DNA of 64,000 nt, from the NCBI GenBank assembly GCA_003024785.1, contig PUQB01000489.1, positions 62,001-126,000 on the forward strand, in the 5' to 3' direction. Origin of the DNA: Selaginella tamariscina. Taxonomy: Eukaryota > Streptophyta > Lycopodiopsida > Selaginellales > Selaginellaceae. The notes under the pieces are model-generated. The model saw nothing but the letters and a program-made list of their open reading frames with translations. It was not told where the DNA came from and ran no database searches. Both the position numbers and the translations under genes were made by a program. This document shows, piece after piece, positions 1 through 11,349 of the stretch (position 1 is the first letter of the stretch; every line of letters starts with the position of its first letter).

Positions 1-388
1 AACAATATTGAGGAGCTTCCGGGGCTTAGGACATCTGTTTGTACATGAGCACCGTCTATGAAGGATTTGAAAGCACGCCATGCTGAATGGCGTGGAGCAG
101 GTCTGAGCGTGAAAGCCTCTTTAAAGCCGTTTCCCTACTTTTTTTTGTGGAAAATCAACCTCATGGTAGTACACATACACACACACACACGTGTGTGTGT
201 GTATATAATATATATATGTACATAGCAATATTTGTACGAAATACAACAGGTGAATATACATTCACTGGACTCGAATGCTGGGGATTTCTCTTTGTGATGT
301 CAGCTAACCTCCATCTACCTTTCGTTCACTGGAACCGCGAAAATAAAGCAAGAACCTCCTCTTTTGACTTCCTTTTTTCTTGCATGTT

Positions 389-417
389 CGATTGTGTATT
401 CATGGAATACACAATCG
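389..417. repeat. Perfect 13-bp hairpin
   Basis: The arms 389-401 (CGATTGTGTATTC) and 405-417 (GAATACACAATCG) are exact reverse complements around a 3-base loop ATG. In the right arm the matching place is interrupted by a 274-bp insertion, so this is the empty target site. Confidence 0.85.
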
Positions 418-524
418 AATATGCATGGGTTTTCCGGAACCCTTGAATCTGCATTTGGTGGTCGATTATTGTATTCTTCTTGTTGGAACCACACAATGCA
501 AGTAGAAGCTTCTGCATGCATCAG

Positions 525-765
525 TCTAGGAAAGGGAATAGTTCAAGAGTTAGTTAGAAGATCTCGTAGCAGGAGCATTCAGGAGATCAGTCCAGGGAAG
601 GGAATAGTATAAGAGTTATATTTAGTAGCTGGAGTAATCAGGAGATCAGTTGTTCATTTCTTTTGCAAATGCTGCCTGCAAATATACGGTATATGTATAG
701 GTATATAAGTCCCAGGGAAGGGAATAGTCAAGAGTTAGTTAGAAGATCTGGTAATTAGACACAAA
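525..765 (+). repeat. Short interspersed tandem motif upstream of PVADH copy 1
   Basis: The motif AGGGAAGGGAATAGT followed by AAGAGTTAGTTAGAAGATCT-like sequence occurs three times in varied form (near 530, 595 and 715). Related units are found in inverse orientation at about 19735-19925 in the right arm. No protein is apparent. Confidence 0.6.
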
Positions 766-1286
766 TTGACTCTGAAAAGAGCTAAATCCTTCTTCTTAAC
801 AATTTACAATACATTTAACTCAGTTGGTACACTAAATTCTTTTATATATGTATACTTCAATAACAATAAATTAATGTTATATAAATTAAAAACCCTTCTT
901 ATTTAATATATTTATTTAGTCCCATTTTAAATCTTTAACATAAATTAAATATTATTAATATCCTAACCCTAAACCCTAAATTAAGGTCATAAATAATAAG
1001 TTATATAACTTATAGTATATAATATATATTATAAGAATATATTATTAAAATTTATTTTTAAAATATGTATGTAATGAAAATATATTATTATAATATACTT
1101 TAAAATATACTATTATGTTAACTTTAAATTTTAAGTAATTATAGCCATTTCTATATTTACATAAATAATAAGACTATAGCCACTTCCATATTTACATAAA
1201 TAATAGGGATTAAGTAATTATAGTGACTTCTATATTCGCATAAATAACCCACTTCTATATTAATAAAGTAACGATACAATGTATTG
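620..1286. other. AT-rich upstream region with short telomere-like motif
   Basis: There is no supported gene here. The stretch is strongly AT-rich. At 962-980 a short plant-telomere-like CCCTAAACCCTAAA motif occurs; its right-arm counterpart near 19365-19382 is degenerate. A near-repeat of a line beginning ATAATTATAGCCACTTCTATATTTACATAAATAA type sequence appears three times at about 1135-1255. Confidence 0.6.
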
Positions 1287-1296
1287 TATATAAATA
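1287..1296 (+). promoter_or_regulatory. Probable TATA box of PVADH copy 1
   Basis: TATATAAATA lies about 40 bp before the ATG at 1328, and the same sequence sits at the mirrored place before copy 2. If it is used, the 5' leader would be very short (about 10-15 nt), so the true start site may differ. Confidence 0.45.
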
Positions 1297-1327
1297 GAGA
1301 GGAAGAAACGTGTTTGAATATTGAAAC

Positions 1328-3654
1328 ATGTCGAAGAAGTTCATCCCATTGTTACTCATTTTCATATGGCAATGGTTTGTACAGATCGAATCCAACGACG
1401 GGGTAATCTGAGTGTGTGTGTGTTTGTGTGTGTGATTATATATTTTGTGTGTACGTAATCTTACTACTTGGTGTACTTGGTATTTATGACAAGCTCGTGA
1501 AGCTTAAAAATCTAGTTACTTAATAAGGTTTTATGTTACGTGTAAAACTTGTTCACTCGATCTCTAACATTGCGTGTGTGTGTTCTCAATATGTAATATA
1601 CATTTTGTATGCCTAGTAAGAGAGTTAAATAGTTAGTATGATACATACAGTTTCATGGTTCTTTATGTCAGATATTTATTATAAATATGTATATATTGTT
1701 TTAGGGGAGTAGATGGTACAATCATGGAGGAGATCTGGAGAACCATCGACATGCACAAGACCAGGAGATCAACGTCCTCACGGTAGAGCGATTAACCCTA
1801 CGGTGGAAATACCCTGCTGGAGCTAATATCTCGTCAACACCTGCAATATACGACTGTGCGGTATATGCGACTTCATCGAATGGCTTTGTATTTGCAGTTT
1901 CAGTAACAGGTAACCGATTAAATCTTGAGGATATTCTTATTATTGACACAGCTAGTCTGTGATGTTAGTCCATATATCTAAAATGTAAGAATGTTTATAG
2001 TGTGCATATTACATCCATGTATATAACATTGTAAGTATGTGTATGTAAGAATGTATATAGTACGCGCATGTTAGCGTATTAGTATGCACCAAGTATGCTT
2101 TCCACACACACACAAACAAAAACTAATGTGTAAGTTTTGAAAGGAACTCTTCTATGGAGAGTGAGTTTACCACTTATAACGGGATTCAGTGGAACAATGG
2201 CTACGGCAACCCCAACAGTAACGGAAGACCTTGTCATTGTTGGACTTCTTGGACCTGCCCGTGTTGTAGCTCTTAACCGTCGAAATGGCCAGCGTGTATG
2301 GATTTCCCCAGAACTTGATTCACATCCTTTGTCCCAGATTACCATGTCAGGCACAGCTTACCAAGGGTAAACGAAAATTAAAAAAACCTAAACCCTACAC
2401 TGAAAATGTATATTACAAATCAGGGCTTTCTACATTGGCGTGTCTTCTAGAGAGGAGGTCACACAAGGGGAATGCTGCACATTCCAAGGGAGTTTTCACA
2501 AACTCGACCTCAGAACCGGCAGAAAAATATGGACAACGTTCATGATCCCCAATGGATATACAGGAGCTCCAGTATGGGGTAGCAGCCCCTCTATAGATAC
2601 AAGAAGAAACCTCATATTCGTTGCCACAGGAAACCTCTACACGGTATAATACATGTATGGTGTGCGTGTGTGTGTTTTAAGTGTTTAGCAAATATGCAGG
2701 TACCAGAGGACGTGCAAAACTGCCTGGATTTAAATGGAAATGCGACAGACTGCCTGATACCTGACTCTACAGTATGTGGAGATGCAGTGGTGGCAATGAA
2801 TTTGTGGGATGGTTCACTGAAATGGTGCAGCCGTCTAGGTGGAAATGACGCCTGGAACTGGCATGCACTACAAAAACGCCTACACCTCCGAACTGTCCCG
2901 ATAGTGCCGATCATCCAGGTGTGTGTGTGTGTGTGCACTCGCACACATGCGTGCGTGCGTGTATATATATTGAGCCTTTTTTATTAGGACTGCAATATGA
3001 CTTTGGAGAAGCTCCTATGCTCGTTACTACTCAAAACGAGTATCATGAATATCAAGATATAGTTGTCACTGGCCAGAAGACTGGTATCATTTGGGTTCAC
3101 GATCGGGATACTGGACGGATTCTACGGGAAACAGTAAGTAGATTAATAATTTAATGAAAAGTCTTGTGTATATGTATTATTTACAAATTATTTTGAAGGT
3201 TGCGGGACCAGGCGGACCTTTAGGGGGTGCAATATCGGGAGCAGCAACCGACAACCATAGAATATATACAAACATAGCAAACACAATGACATTTCCATTC
3301 CAGATTACTCCTGCAAAGGATCCGGAATACACCACCGGAGGTGGCTGGGTAGCAATAGATGCCTTAAGTGCCAAGATTCTATGGACGACTCCCAATCCGA
3401 CCGAGTCGTCCAATCCGACCGGAGGGCAAGCTGCTTATGGCCCAGTGACTTTGTCCAAGGACGTACTTCTAGTTGGCTCGTTTGACCCTGACGGTTATGT
3501 GTATGGATTGAGTGCATACGATGGGCGGGTACTATGGCAGCACAAGACGGGTGCTAGAGTCTACGGAGGTTTCTCTGTGGGGCATTCTTGTGCTTTTGTT
3601 GGGTCGGGATATTCTTTGTTTGCGTTCTGTGTTGGTCCTCCTAAATGTTTCTGA
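1328..3654 (+). CDS. PQQ-like beta-propeller quinoprotein, polyvinylalcohol dehydrogenase-like, copy 1
   Basis: Seven exons fit: 1328-1402, 1705-1909, 2144-2366, 2424-2643, 2700-2918, 2989-3133 and 3199-3654, all with GT-AG introns, giving about 513 residues. Exon 1 encodes a secretion signal (MSKKFIPLLLIFIWQWF). Family landmarks follow: WYNHGGDLENHRHA, LTLRWKYPAGANISSTPAI, GLLGPARVVALNRRNGQRVW, GECCTFQGSFHKLDLRTG, WGSSPSID, VVAMNLWDGSLKW, AGPGGPLGGAISGAATD, and a C-terminal VYGGFSVGHSCAFVGSGYS segment. The repeated blade pattern is that of PQQ-binding-like propellers; an extracellular or secreted oxidoreductase role is a family inference. Near 2856 one T is missing compared with copy 2 (GGAACTGG against GGAATCTGG), which shifts exon 5 out of frame after DAWN. 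Exon 5 ends inside a GT repeat that supplies the donor. Confidence 0.85.
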
Positions 3655-4370
3655 CCAAATCTACCTTCCTATATTTAAGTAAATAAATAAATTTGAATTT
3701 ATTTTTGAAAATTTAGTTGTGGTAAAATAATTCATTTAAAATTTGAAGTAATAATTTAATAGTATTTAATATTCGATATTGGATGTAAAACAACGTACAT
3801 ATGTAGCAGAAGTGAAAATGAATATTATTTGAAAATACAATAAACAATAGATTTTAAACATAATTGCTTTTTGAAAAGATCTCGATGGTTACATGTTAAC
3901 ATTATTAGAATTTATAGGAATTTTATACACATTAAGCACATAATTTCTATGTTTATAGAATAAGTTGATTTTATATAGGTACAAACTATGCACAGACTAG
4001 AGAGACTTCATTGTATGTATAACACACGCACATGTATATACATACATAGACGTTATAACTATATACCCCGTGAACTTTAGTCCCTTGACATCGGATAAAC
4101 ATCGTCCAAGGTAGATGGTTAAACATACACAAGACTAGGCAATAGCAAGGGGATCAGTAACCGTCGAGGTGATGGAATATATCAGTATATCACAAATGCT
4201 TACATAAGCACGTCACCGGTTTAAAACACCATAAAGTGCAAACCCCAAGCTAGGACACACGACGGTTACATGCCTGCGTGTATGTGTATTATAATAAGTA
4301 TTGAGGTTTACTATACGTCGTTTCGACTGTTTGTTTATATATGTATATGCACTAGTACACACGCTCTGCC
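3655..4370. other. 3' flank of PVADH copy 1
   Basis: AATAAA-type poly(A) signals occur at about 3680-3690. The rest is AT-rich and mirrored in the right arm. No ORF worth naming was found. Confidence 0.5.
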
Positions 4371-4700
4371 TTTATCCAGTATGACTCTGCAGGGGCTGCC
4401 TTAGGTGACGTCTTCCAGTGTACCAAGTGACAATGGCATCGTATCCGGGGTGCAACTTTACCGTACACCTACAGAACCTAATTTGACTCTTGATTCATGC
4501 CTTCGTCCGTATACGTGCAGATGAGCTTTAACAATACTCATTTCCATACACGCAAGTCTGGTATACGGCAAGTGCACCCTCCGGGATCCGCAAGCATCCA
4601 CAAGTGTGATAAGACTGTGAACTTGCTACCTTCATCGACTGCGTCCATTGTGGGATCTGGTCCTTCTCCCACACGCACACGCACACGCACACACATCTAG
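4371..4700 (+). other. GC-richer conserved segment downstream of PVADH, copy 1; ORF fragment
   Basis: This segment has more GC than its surroundings and is kept in both arms. An open frame of about 67 codons (from 4497, containing MSFNNTHFHTRKSGIRQ and PPGSASIHKCDKTV) ends in a CA-repeat tail. The family is not recognised. The left copy lacks about 40 bp found at 15551-15592. It may be an exon of a neighbouring gene that was copied with the arm. Confidence 0.35.
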
Positions 4701-4990
4701 GTCTTATACCACAATAGCTTGTTAGTTTGTCTGTTTTGGAACTTTTTATATAGTTTGTGTATGTTGTAAATTGAATGTAAGGAAACGTGGTGTTCTTAGC
4801 AATATAATAGATTTTTTTTCCTATACTTTCTGAATGAAATACTAAATATATAAAGGTGGATCAGCTTTAAAATTAAAATACATTTTATACAATTGAAAAT
4901 GAAATTTGCAAAATATTATTTCATTATTTTGTTCAGATATATGTAAGTAGTTCCTAACGGTTCATATATTTGTGTGTATGTGACATATAG
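4692..4990 (+). repeat. Direct repeat X, copy 1
   Basis: About 300 bp starting at the CA-repeat/ATCTAG junction and AGCTTGTTAGTTTGTCT matches 13258-13529 in the same orientation with moderate divergence. It sits immediately inside the left palindrome arm, whereas the other copy sits 3' of the DUF1664 gene. Confidence 0.8.
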
Positions 4991-4995
4991 TAGTC

Positions 4996-5260
4996 AGATA
5001 ACATATGTATATGTATAAGTCCATGATATGACCAAAAAGTTTCCACATTATGTGTGCTATATACACGTGATATACGGGGCTGTAGTTATTGACACTGGAG
5101 AAAAATTACATACACATAACTAAGATTAGGAAGACATTGAAACATTACAACTATCTGAAAGATGAACAACGTATAGAAGGAATATTTTATTTAGAAAGAA
5201 AAAAAAAAGACAAACTCAAACAGGTGCTAGAGAGGGGGATACATAAATGGGATAAACGTT
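4996..5260. other. AT-rich intergenic stretch
   Basis: No feature beyond a short poly-A run near 5200 is apparent. Confidence 0.5.
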
Positions 5261-5261
5261 T

Positions 5262-5951
5262 GTGAAAACTCTGCAAGCCGGGATCAAAGATGCATTCCGG
5301 AGTGCATATCATATTCCAGTCCATAATCAGGGTTATTCAAGAGCATCATCCCCACCTTGTTTACACCGACGAAACGTTACAATCAGTCGGACTGATCCTG
5401 GAGAAATTACCTTGTACAGACCGTTGCCGCTTATATTCGTTACTAAGCGATAGCGAGTTGAAGAAGACCTCGAAGAGGCTTCTTTCAAGGCGCTTCACAC
5501 TCAAGTACGAGTTCAGCGATGGTACTGTAAGTTGCGAAGAAGAAAGTTTTGGGCGTAGGAAGGTTGGTCTTTCCCCGATTGTTTGGATTAGCTGGCGTTA
5601 CGAGGCCTTCGGTGGGACATGGGTGACTTGGTCATCCAGCGGTGGCCTTGTCGCTGCTATAGTGGACACAAACTTCCGGGCCCGGTAAAGGAGAGACAAT
5701 CACCTCAAGAAATTGTGGTTGAGTGGGAAACGAATTGGCTGCCTGGGCACAGGCGAGAGCTTCCATTGAAACCGTCAAATAAGGATCGAAGAAAAGAGGT
5801 TGGCAGTTGTTGTAACCAATGTGGTGACTGGAGATCGAGAACAGTGAAAATGCCTCGCCTCTCACAATGCAGGGACGAGCTCAGGATTACTCTTGAGCCC
5901 GGAGAAGTGCGGTCTCTGAATTACCATGTCAACATTAGTTCTCGGTTGTGA
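5262..5951 (+). CDS. Unrecognised coding-like block; faint histone-fold (H2B-like) similarity
   Basis: The block is clearly less AT-rich than its surroundings and open in overlapping frames: 5290-5688 (132 codons, from MHSGVHIIFQSIIRVIQEHH) and 5619-5951 (110 codons, CXXC-like CCNQCGDW near its middle). The early segment SIIRVIQEHHPHLVYTDETL loosely resembles histone H2B around its KVLKQVHP motif, but the rest does not continue as H2B and the family is not established. The two frames may be one gene with a frame break or an unseen intron. It lies in the palindrome spacer with no obvious partner. Confidence 0.35.
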
Positions 5952-6476
5952 CCCCGAGATACAGACATATAAGATTGTGATTGTTGAAAACGATTGGAAA
6001 TCGACCCAGACAAGGGTTGGTAGATATCGTATGGGAACAAGAGCATGTTTACTCGTCCAAAAAGTGAAAGAAGTATAGGAAGGTTTTTATGGATGCATAC
6101 TTTGTCATGATGAAGTGGCATGCAATACTCTGGGGCTTTCTCCATTTCTCAAGCCGTCTCCGGTGTTGTCATATATTTTACACTCTCAATATGGAAGATA
6201 TATCTTCTCCTCACACTAGTAAGAGGATATATCATAGGTGGAAGGTAGACTCTCAATGGCTTATAGACATTCTCAGGCCTGCCATTTTCACTGAAGGGAT
6301 ATGCAATGGCATTTGGGAGTGAAACTAACGATGGCCCCATGAGTAGGGATGCAACTAATGGATGGTAATAGTATCATGTTTACCTATGGAAACGGTGAGA
6401 GACTTTCTTTCTAATTGCACACAGACATTTACTTCGAAACTGGGAGACAAGTATATTGGGACACAGAACTACTTCT

Positions 6477-6556
6477 TTTTTGCACCCTTCAATAGCATCA
6501 TCTTCTTTCCTACACCCTTCAATAGCATCATCTTCTTTTCTGCACCCTTCAATAAC
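6477..6556 (-). repeat. 30-bp minisatellite
   Basis: Units start at 6481 and 6511, with a partial third at 6541 (core CACCCTTCAATAGCATCATC). The 30-bp period keeps a frame open on the minus strand as a ten-residue repeat (AIEGCRKEDD), which extends a longer open frame at 6380-6697 of unknown meaning. Confidence 0.8.
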
Positions 6557-6731
6557 CAGCTTTGCATCTCCGCATCCTTCAGTACCTCCAGAAACAACTT
6601 CTTCTTTCCCCGGCCGTCTCTGCCTCAGAATAAAATCGGCAAGTTTACTCAAGGACAACATTTGATGTTCCTTACTGCATATTAAAAGTGAATACAATTA
6701 TTATAACAAAAAAAATATAAATACATTTAAA

Positions 6732-7450
6732 CCATTATATATAAGATTATATTATTTGTCAAGAATATACATATATATGTATTACGTACATCATATATAA
6801 AGATAAGCATAATCATTTAATTTTGACAAATAATACCTAATATATAACATATTGATATATACAATAATATTTATAATATGAATGTGAAACATGAAATGTA
6901 GCCTATTCTAAACCAAGCTCCATTCACAATATTTTATAAGATATATTCTAATTAACCCTAAAAATGTTAATAGTAAAACAATAATATTTATATATTTAAT
7001 GTAGATTTTCTTTTCTTTTGACTAAATACATAAATATATGTAAATACATTAATTTATTAACATTAATATAACTATACGAGGATATGCCTAAAATATACTT
7101 ATAATATTAGAATATCTTATATCTTAGAATATACTTAAGATATTCTAAAGCAACGGCTCAAATTTCATCCAGAAGTACAAACAAAAATATCCAACTAAAT
7201 CAGATTTAAGATTAGCAAGTTTATATATAAAAGATTATTTAATCAAAACCATTATATATAAGATTCTATTATTTGTCATATTTACATACACAAGCATAAT
7301 CGTATTTATCTCTCATTACATTTTTTTTTTTTGATAAATAATACCTTAAATTTTTTAATATATAACTTAATAATATATACAATCATATATAAAAATATTT
7401 ATAATATGAATGTGAAACATGAAGCTTGTTTTATTTAAAACAAGCTCGAT
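6732..7450 (+). repeat. Diverged direct duplication about 516 bp apart
   Basis: 6732-6930 and 7248-7450 share CCATTATATATAAGATT, TTATTTGTCA, ATAAGCATAATC and TTTATAATATGAATGTGAAA in the same order. Both lie in an AT-rich, gene-free stretch (6690-7960). Confidence 0.75.
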
Positions 7451-7701
7451 GAAGGCTCATGTTTCAAAATATGTATATAATAATTTTATGTTTGTAAATT
7501 AAATATATAAAAGTTTTTGATAAATAAAAGACATTGTTAAAATGCCATTTCATAATATGATCCTGTTAAACTACATATTGTTACATTATGCGCATATATA
7601 GGTATATACTATCATATATAATTACACACACATACATATAACAATTACGTGTACATGTGATTTAAATACCATTTTGGAATATACAACTGGTTCTCTCTCT
7701 C

Positions 7702-7711
<10 letters not shown>

Positions 7712-7766
<55 letters not shown>
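7712..7766. repeat. (AT)n microsatellite
   Basis: An uninterrupted AT dinucleotide run of roughly 27 units follows a short ACAT run. Confidence 0.95.
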
Positions 7767-7768
<2 letters not shown>

Positions 7769-8003
7769 TGCATATTAAATGGGCCTTCAAACTATTTTGG
7801 ACAATCAGCAGTACAACAATGTAATGGCAAGTAATACTTATTTTTCTTATGCTTTTGTTAAATTTTGAATTTATTTACTTAAAGATAATTCAAAGGAAAT
7901 TTCAAAAATATTAATAATTTAAAAGTATTTTACATAAAATAGTTCTAAATATATTTAAATGGCTTCATTATGATCATTTGTTTGCAGATGCGAAAAGCCA
8001 ATT

Positions 8004-8042
<39 letters not shown>
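8004..8042. repeat. (CT)n microsatellite next to a probable splice acceptor
   Basis: About 19 CT units end some 20 bp before GCAAAAG, the likely acceptor of the FYR-domain exon, so the repeat would serve as the polypyrimidine tract. Confidence 0.85.
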
Positions 8043-8045
<3 letters not shown>

Positions 8046-8064
8046 GCGTTGGTGCAAAAGACAG

Positions 8065-8604
8065 GACATATGCGGCGGCAATCATCAGTTGAGATCGAAT
8101 CACTTGGAACAATATACAGAGGACCAGGGGGAGTCGCGTTTTATATTAAACATAAGTATACATATAACATGTAGATATGAGGTATAATCCCTTTAACATT
8201 ATTATATAAATACTCGCTATAGTTTAAGTGTTTTACACACACACACACTGAAGCTACTTTGAAAAAAAAAAATGCAGGGAAAGAATAGGTACCCATATCC
8301 AGTGGGCTATCGAGCAACAAGAAAGGAAGGTGGTCACACATACAACATGGAAATCCGAACTGGAGGGAGCCAGCGGTCCCTCGTTTAACTTACTTGAGCT
8401 TCATCATATTGTAATATAATATTGTGGTGGATGCAGTCTATATAGATATGTGTATATATGTTTGGATATCTATAATGTACTCAAATGTATTCACAGATAC
8501 GTAGTGGGGAGATTGAATGTTTTGAACCGACTTTCAACTCGACTTGTCAAAGCTCAACACGGGGGAATAAGAGAATTCTTCCATCAATGGGGCGGAGGTG
8601 CTCA

Positions 8605-8650
<46 letters not shown>

Positions 8651-9116
8651 GTATATAATTACTATATGTAGAGCATTATGTATTGTATTAAGTACTACTA
8701 TTGCAATTGAGCATCCAGAGCCGATAATGTACGTATACACACACATACACGTATCAGAATGTAAGTATATTGTAATTATATAGACCATATTGGAAAAGCA
8801 CATAATAACGTTCCGGTATGTATGTATAGAAATGTGGTTTTGTTTCAGCAGGTAGAGCGTCCAGAACCGTTGTAAGAAATGGACCTCTGTGTCTGCTGCG
8901 GTTCTTTGGATTACTCTCGTGCACATTTGTACATATATCGTTTATACGTTATGCAACACCTGCAACACAGATGTAAAGTTCATCCATTCTTTTATTTGGA
9001 ATCCTCATTGAAGGTACGTTATCTATCTATATATTGTATGCGTGCGTGCATGTGTACGTGTGTGTAAATACATTCTTTTTGCTGCAGGTACCTGTTGACG
9101 ATGTTGGTCCCTCTTA
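8065..9116 (+). pseudogene. FY-rich (FYR) domain protein, partial and frame-broken
   Basis: Exon-like segments: about 8065-8155 encodes SSVEIESLGTIYRGPGGVAF, and 8275-8390, after a TGCAG acceptor, encodes GKNRYPYPVGYRATRKEGG and HTYNMEI. Together they match the FYRN-type fold (LG-x-GPG then RYPYPVGY-x-x-R) of plant chromatin-linked FY-rich proteins. After MEIR the expected acidic-GPxF ending is found in another frame (EGASGPSF), so there is at least one frame break, and the junction between the two exons is not clean. Later exon-like pieces at about 8494-8600, 8850-9014 and 9089-9116 (ending VPVDDVGPS and a stop) may belong to the same gene but are not recognised. It is either a decayed host gene or one damaged by sequence error. 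Confidence 0.5.
8607..8646. repeat. (AT)n microsatellite
   Basis: About 20 AT units lie within a probable intron of the FYR-type gene. Confidence 0.9.
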
Positions 9117-9119
9117 ATA

Positions 9120-9830
9120 ATTGTAAGGTTACTCAGCACTGATCACACACACGCCGCGCACATGCATGCATATCTTAAGAAGTAAACTCGTTAAGCAAAA
9201 TAAGCACACAACTAAACTAAAGGTTCTTCCATTTTGCAAAAAATGAATTAAATGATTAATAAACACACACACACCTTGTAGTCAAACCATATTATTGACT
9301 AAGTGTTAATAAATGTTATACACTTGGCATTCTTCACGAGTCAACGGCATGTAAATGTAAATGTTATTTAAAATAACTATACTAATATATATATTATAAA
9401 TCCATACCTATTATGAGCTAGGATAAAGTAAGCTTCACATAAATCCTTCATTGCTCTTTAAAACTTATTTTTACTGCTCTCTTTTTGAAACAGAGCATCA
9501 CATTTTGTATTTTAATAATCATTAAACAACACAATAAGCTCCTTTTTACCTGAGAAGTTCTTCTTGTTAACAAACATGGTGAGGAGCATTGTATGTGTGT
9601 AACCTTTCATTCTTAAATAAAATATTATTAAAAATGCTCATAAACACACAAGGGTAACCACATAACATAGTTTACTATGAAATATTTTGTTTCTCTCTCT
9701 CTATATATATGAGTAATGAAAATGTGAATTATTCAATAAACATAAACTAAAATAATAAAACAAAGACATTTATAATCTTCACATTCAAGTTGTGTCCATA
9801 CATATCATATACATACATATACAAATGTCA
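9120..9830. other. Gene-free AT-rich stretch
   Basis: Short CA and CT runs occur. No gene or strong repeat is seen. Confidence 0.5.
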
Positions 9831-10255
9831 GAGATACAAAATGTATACATATACACATATATATTCATTTATACATTACCACAATATATAATAAAGCACT
9901 ATTATAAACATGACTTACATATATACATTATCTATCCAATACACAAAAATACCTTCTCTTCTTGCCGCTTTCACGCTATATACATAGAGATACAAAACAT
10001 ATACATATACACATTTACATTCATCCATATATAAAACACTATTATAACACGGTATATACATATCTACATATACACATTATTTACCCAATGCACAAAAATA
10101 CCTTCTTTTCTTATCAATTTCATATTACATACACAAAAATACAAAACATATACATGTACACATGTACATTCATCCATACGCTACCACAATAAATAATAAA
10201 GCACTATTATAAATACATTATATACAACCCAACACAATTTATACACAAAAATATT
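9831..10255 (+). repeat. Tandem satellite, about 152-bp unit, nearly three copies
   Basis: Units begin near 9831, 9988 and 10139, each at ATACAAAA followed by TATACAT and containing AATAAAGCACTATTATAAA-like and ACACAAAAATACCTTCT segments. Divergence between units is moderate. The short open frames here are byproducts of the ATACAT-rich sequence. Confidence 0.8.
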
Positions 10256-10257
10256 TT

Positions 10258-10930
10258 GTAACAACTTTTTAAGTAGCTCTTTATGCTTTAATCTCTCTAT
10301 TGCACTTCTTAAACTTTATTTTATGATGCATAACTTTAATATTCAATTTTAAAATTCTTTTTTCCATCTACTTTAATTTTCTTTTTATTTTTGTCTCAAT
10401 TCATTTTTCATTTTTATCAATCTCTTCTCTTTTTTTTTTCACACCTCTTTACACAATTAATGACACAGATATTTAGAACAAATGCAATAAAAGATATTAA
10501 TGAGAAATTAATTGCAACTTCCAAACTATAACAAATGAAAAACTAACCATTTTGTACAACATTACATAACTCTTTACGTTTTGATATCTTTTTTATACTT
10601 CTTAAATTCTATTTTATATTATATAACTTTAATTTTTAACCTTTCTTTTCATTTTCCTTTTTATTTTTCTCTCTTTCTTATCAATTTCTTCTTTCTTTTT
10701 TCTCACCGTTAATGATATGGGTACCTAGAGAAAATGCAACAGAGAATATTGATGAAAGATTAGTTATAACTTCCCAAGCATGGCAAGTAAGAAAATCAAC
10801 TATTACTTTGTGTAACATTACATAACTTTATATGCTTTAGCCTTTCTCTTATACTTCTTAAATTTTATTTTATGTTATATAACTTTAATCTTTCTTGTCA
10901 ATCTTATCCATACAAATTTCACAAATTTCG
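10258..10930 (+). repeat. Tandem satellite, 256-297-bp unit, 2.5 copies
   Basis: Units begin near 10258, 10555 and 10811 at (GTAC)AACATTACATAACTC-like sequence. They share TTAAATTTTATTTTATGTTATATAACTTTAAT, a pyrimidine-rich block and a GGCAAGTAAGAAA-like end. A single related unit lies at 53680-53990, so the family is also dispersed. Confidence 0.8.
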
Positions 10931-11349
10931 AATATTCAAGCATATACCTATAATAAAAATGGTTTAATTATGAAATATTATGTATAGAAAACTATTTTAT
11001 TTTAATATTATAAAATCAATATGTAATTTATAATTAGAGATGTAGTAATTATATTACTATATTTAAATTTGAAGTATTACAAAAAATAAAAACGTGAAAT
11101 CTTATATCCCGCTTAACATGTTTAAAGCCTGTTTAAACCGTAATGTTTATTGAATTTAACTCTTATACGTAGTGTTTTTGAAAATAATCAATTAAAATAT
11201 CCGTATGTGTAATTACATGTACACTAGTGTATGGTACATACCATACATACAGTAATTTCTAAAGTATAATTATTGTGTTGCAACTCACACGCTAGTGCAT
11301 GCCTATACATTAACAGCATGTTAGCGTGGTATAATAACGTATATTTTTT

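Larger units (their letters stand above)
1..4676 (+). repeat. Left arm of large inverted duplication (PVADH palindrome)
   Basis: Read as reverse complement, this stretch matches 15262-20798 almost base for base across genes, introns and intergenic DNA. The outermost shared bases are at 3-10 here and 20791-20798 in the other arm, so the arm ends at or very near the window edge. The left arm is about 0.9 kb shorter because several segments are present only on the right. Its inner end lies in a CA-rich simple repeat near 4676. High similarity in introns and flanks points to a recent duplication or to gene conversion. Confidence 0.93.

Noticed and set aside
962-980. Telomere or subtelomere signal from CCCTAAACCCTAAA
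   Set aside because: Only about two and a half units, in the middle of an inverted duplication; the mirror copy is degenerate and similar words (29527) are common in plant DNA.
2612-2944. Minus-strand 110-codon frame over PVADH copy 1
   Set aside because: A shadow of the real plus-strand exons; the same applies to the plus-strand frames at 16875-18656 over copy 2.
7962-8187. Long open frame through the CT microsatellite (Ser-Leu repeat)
   Set aside because: The run of Leu-Ser comes only from (CT)n; the real signal is the FYR exon in another frame.
9792-10192. 80- and 76-codon frames rich in Ile, Tyr and His
   Set aside because: They arise from ATACAT-type satellite sequence and share the satellite period.
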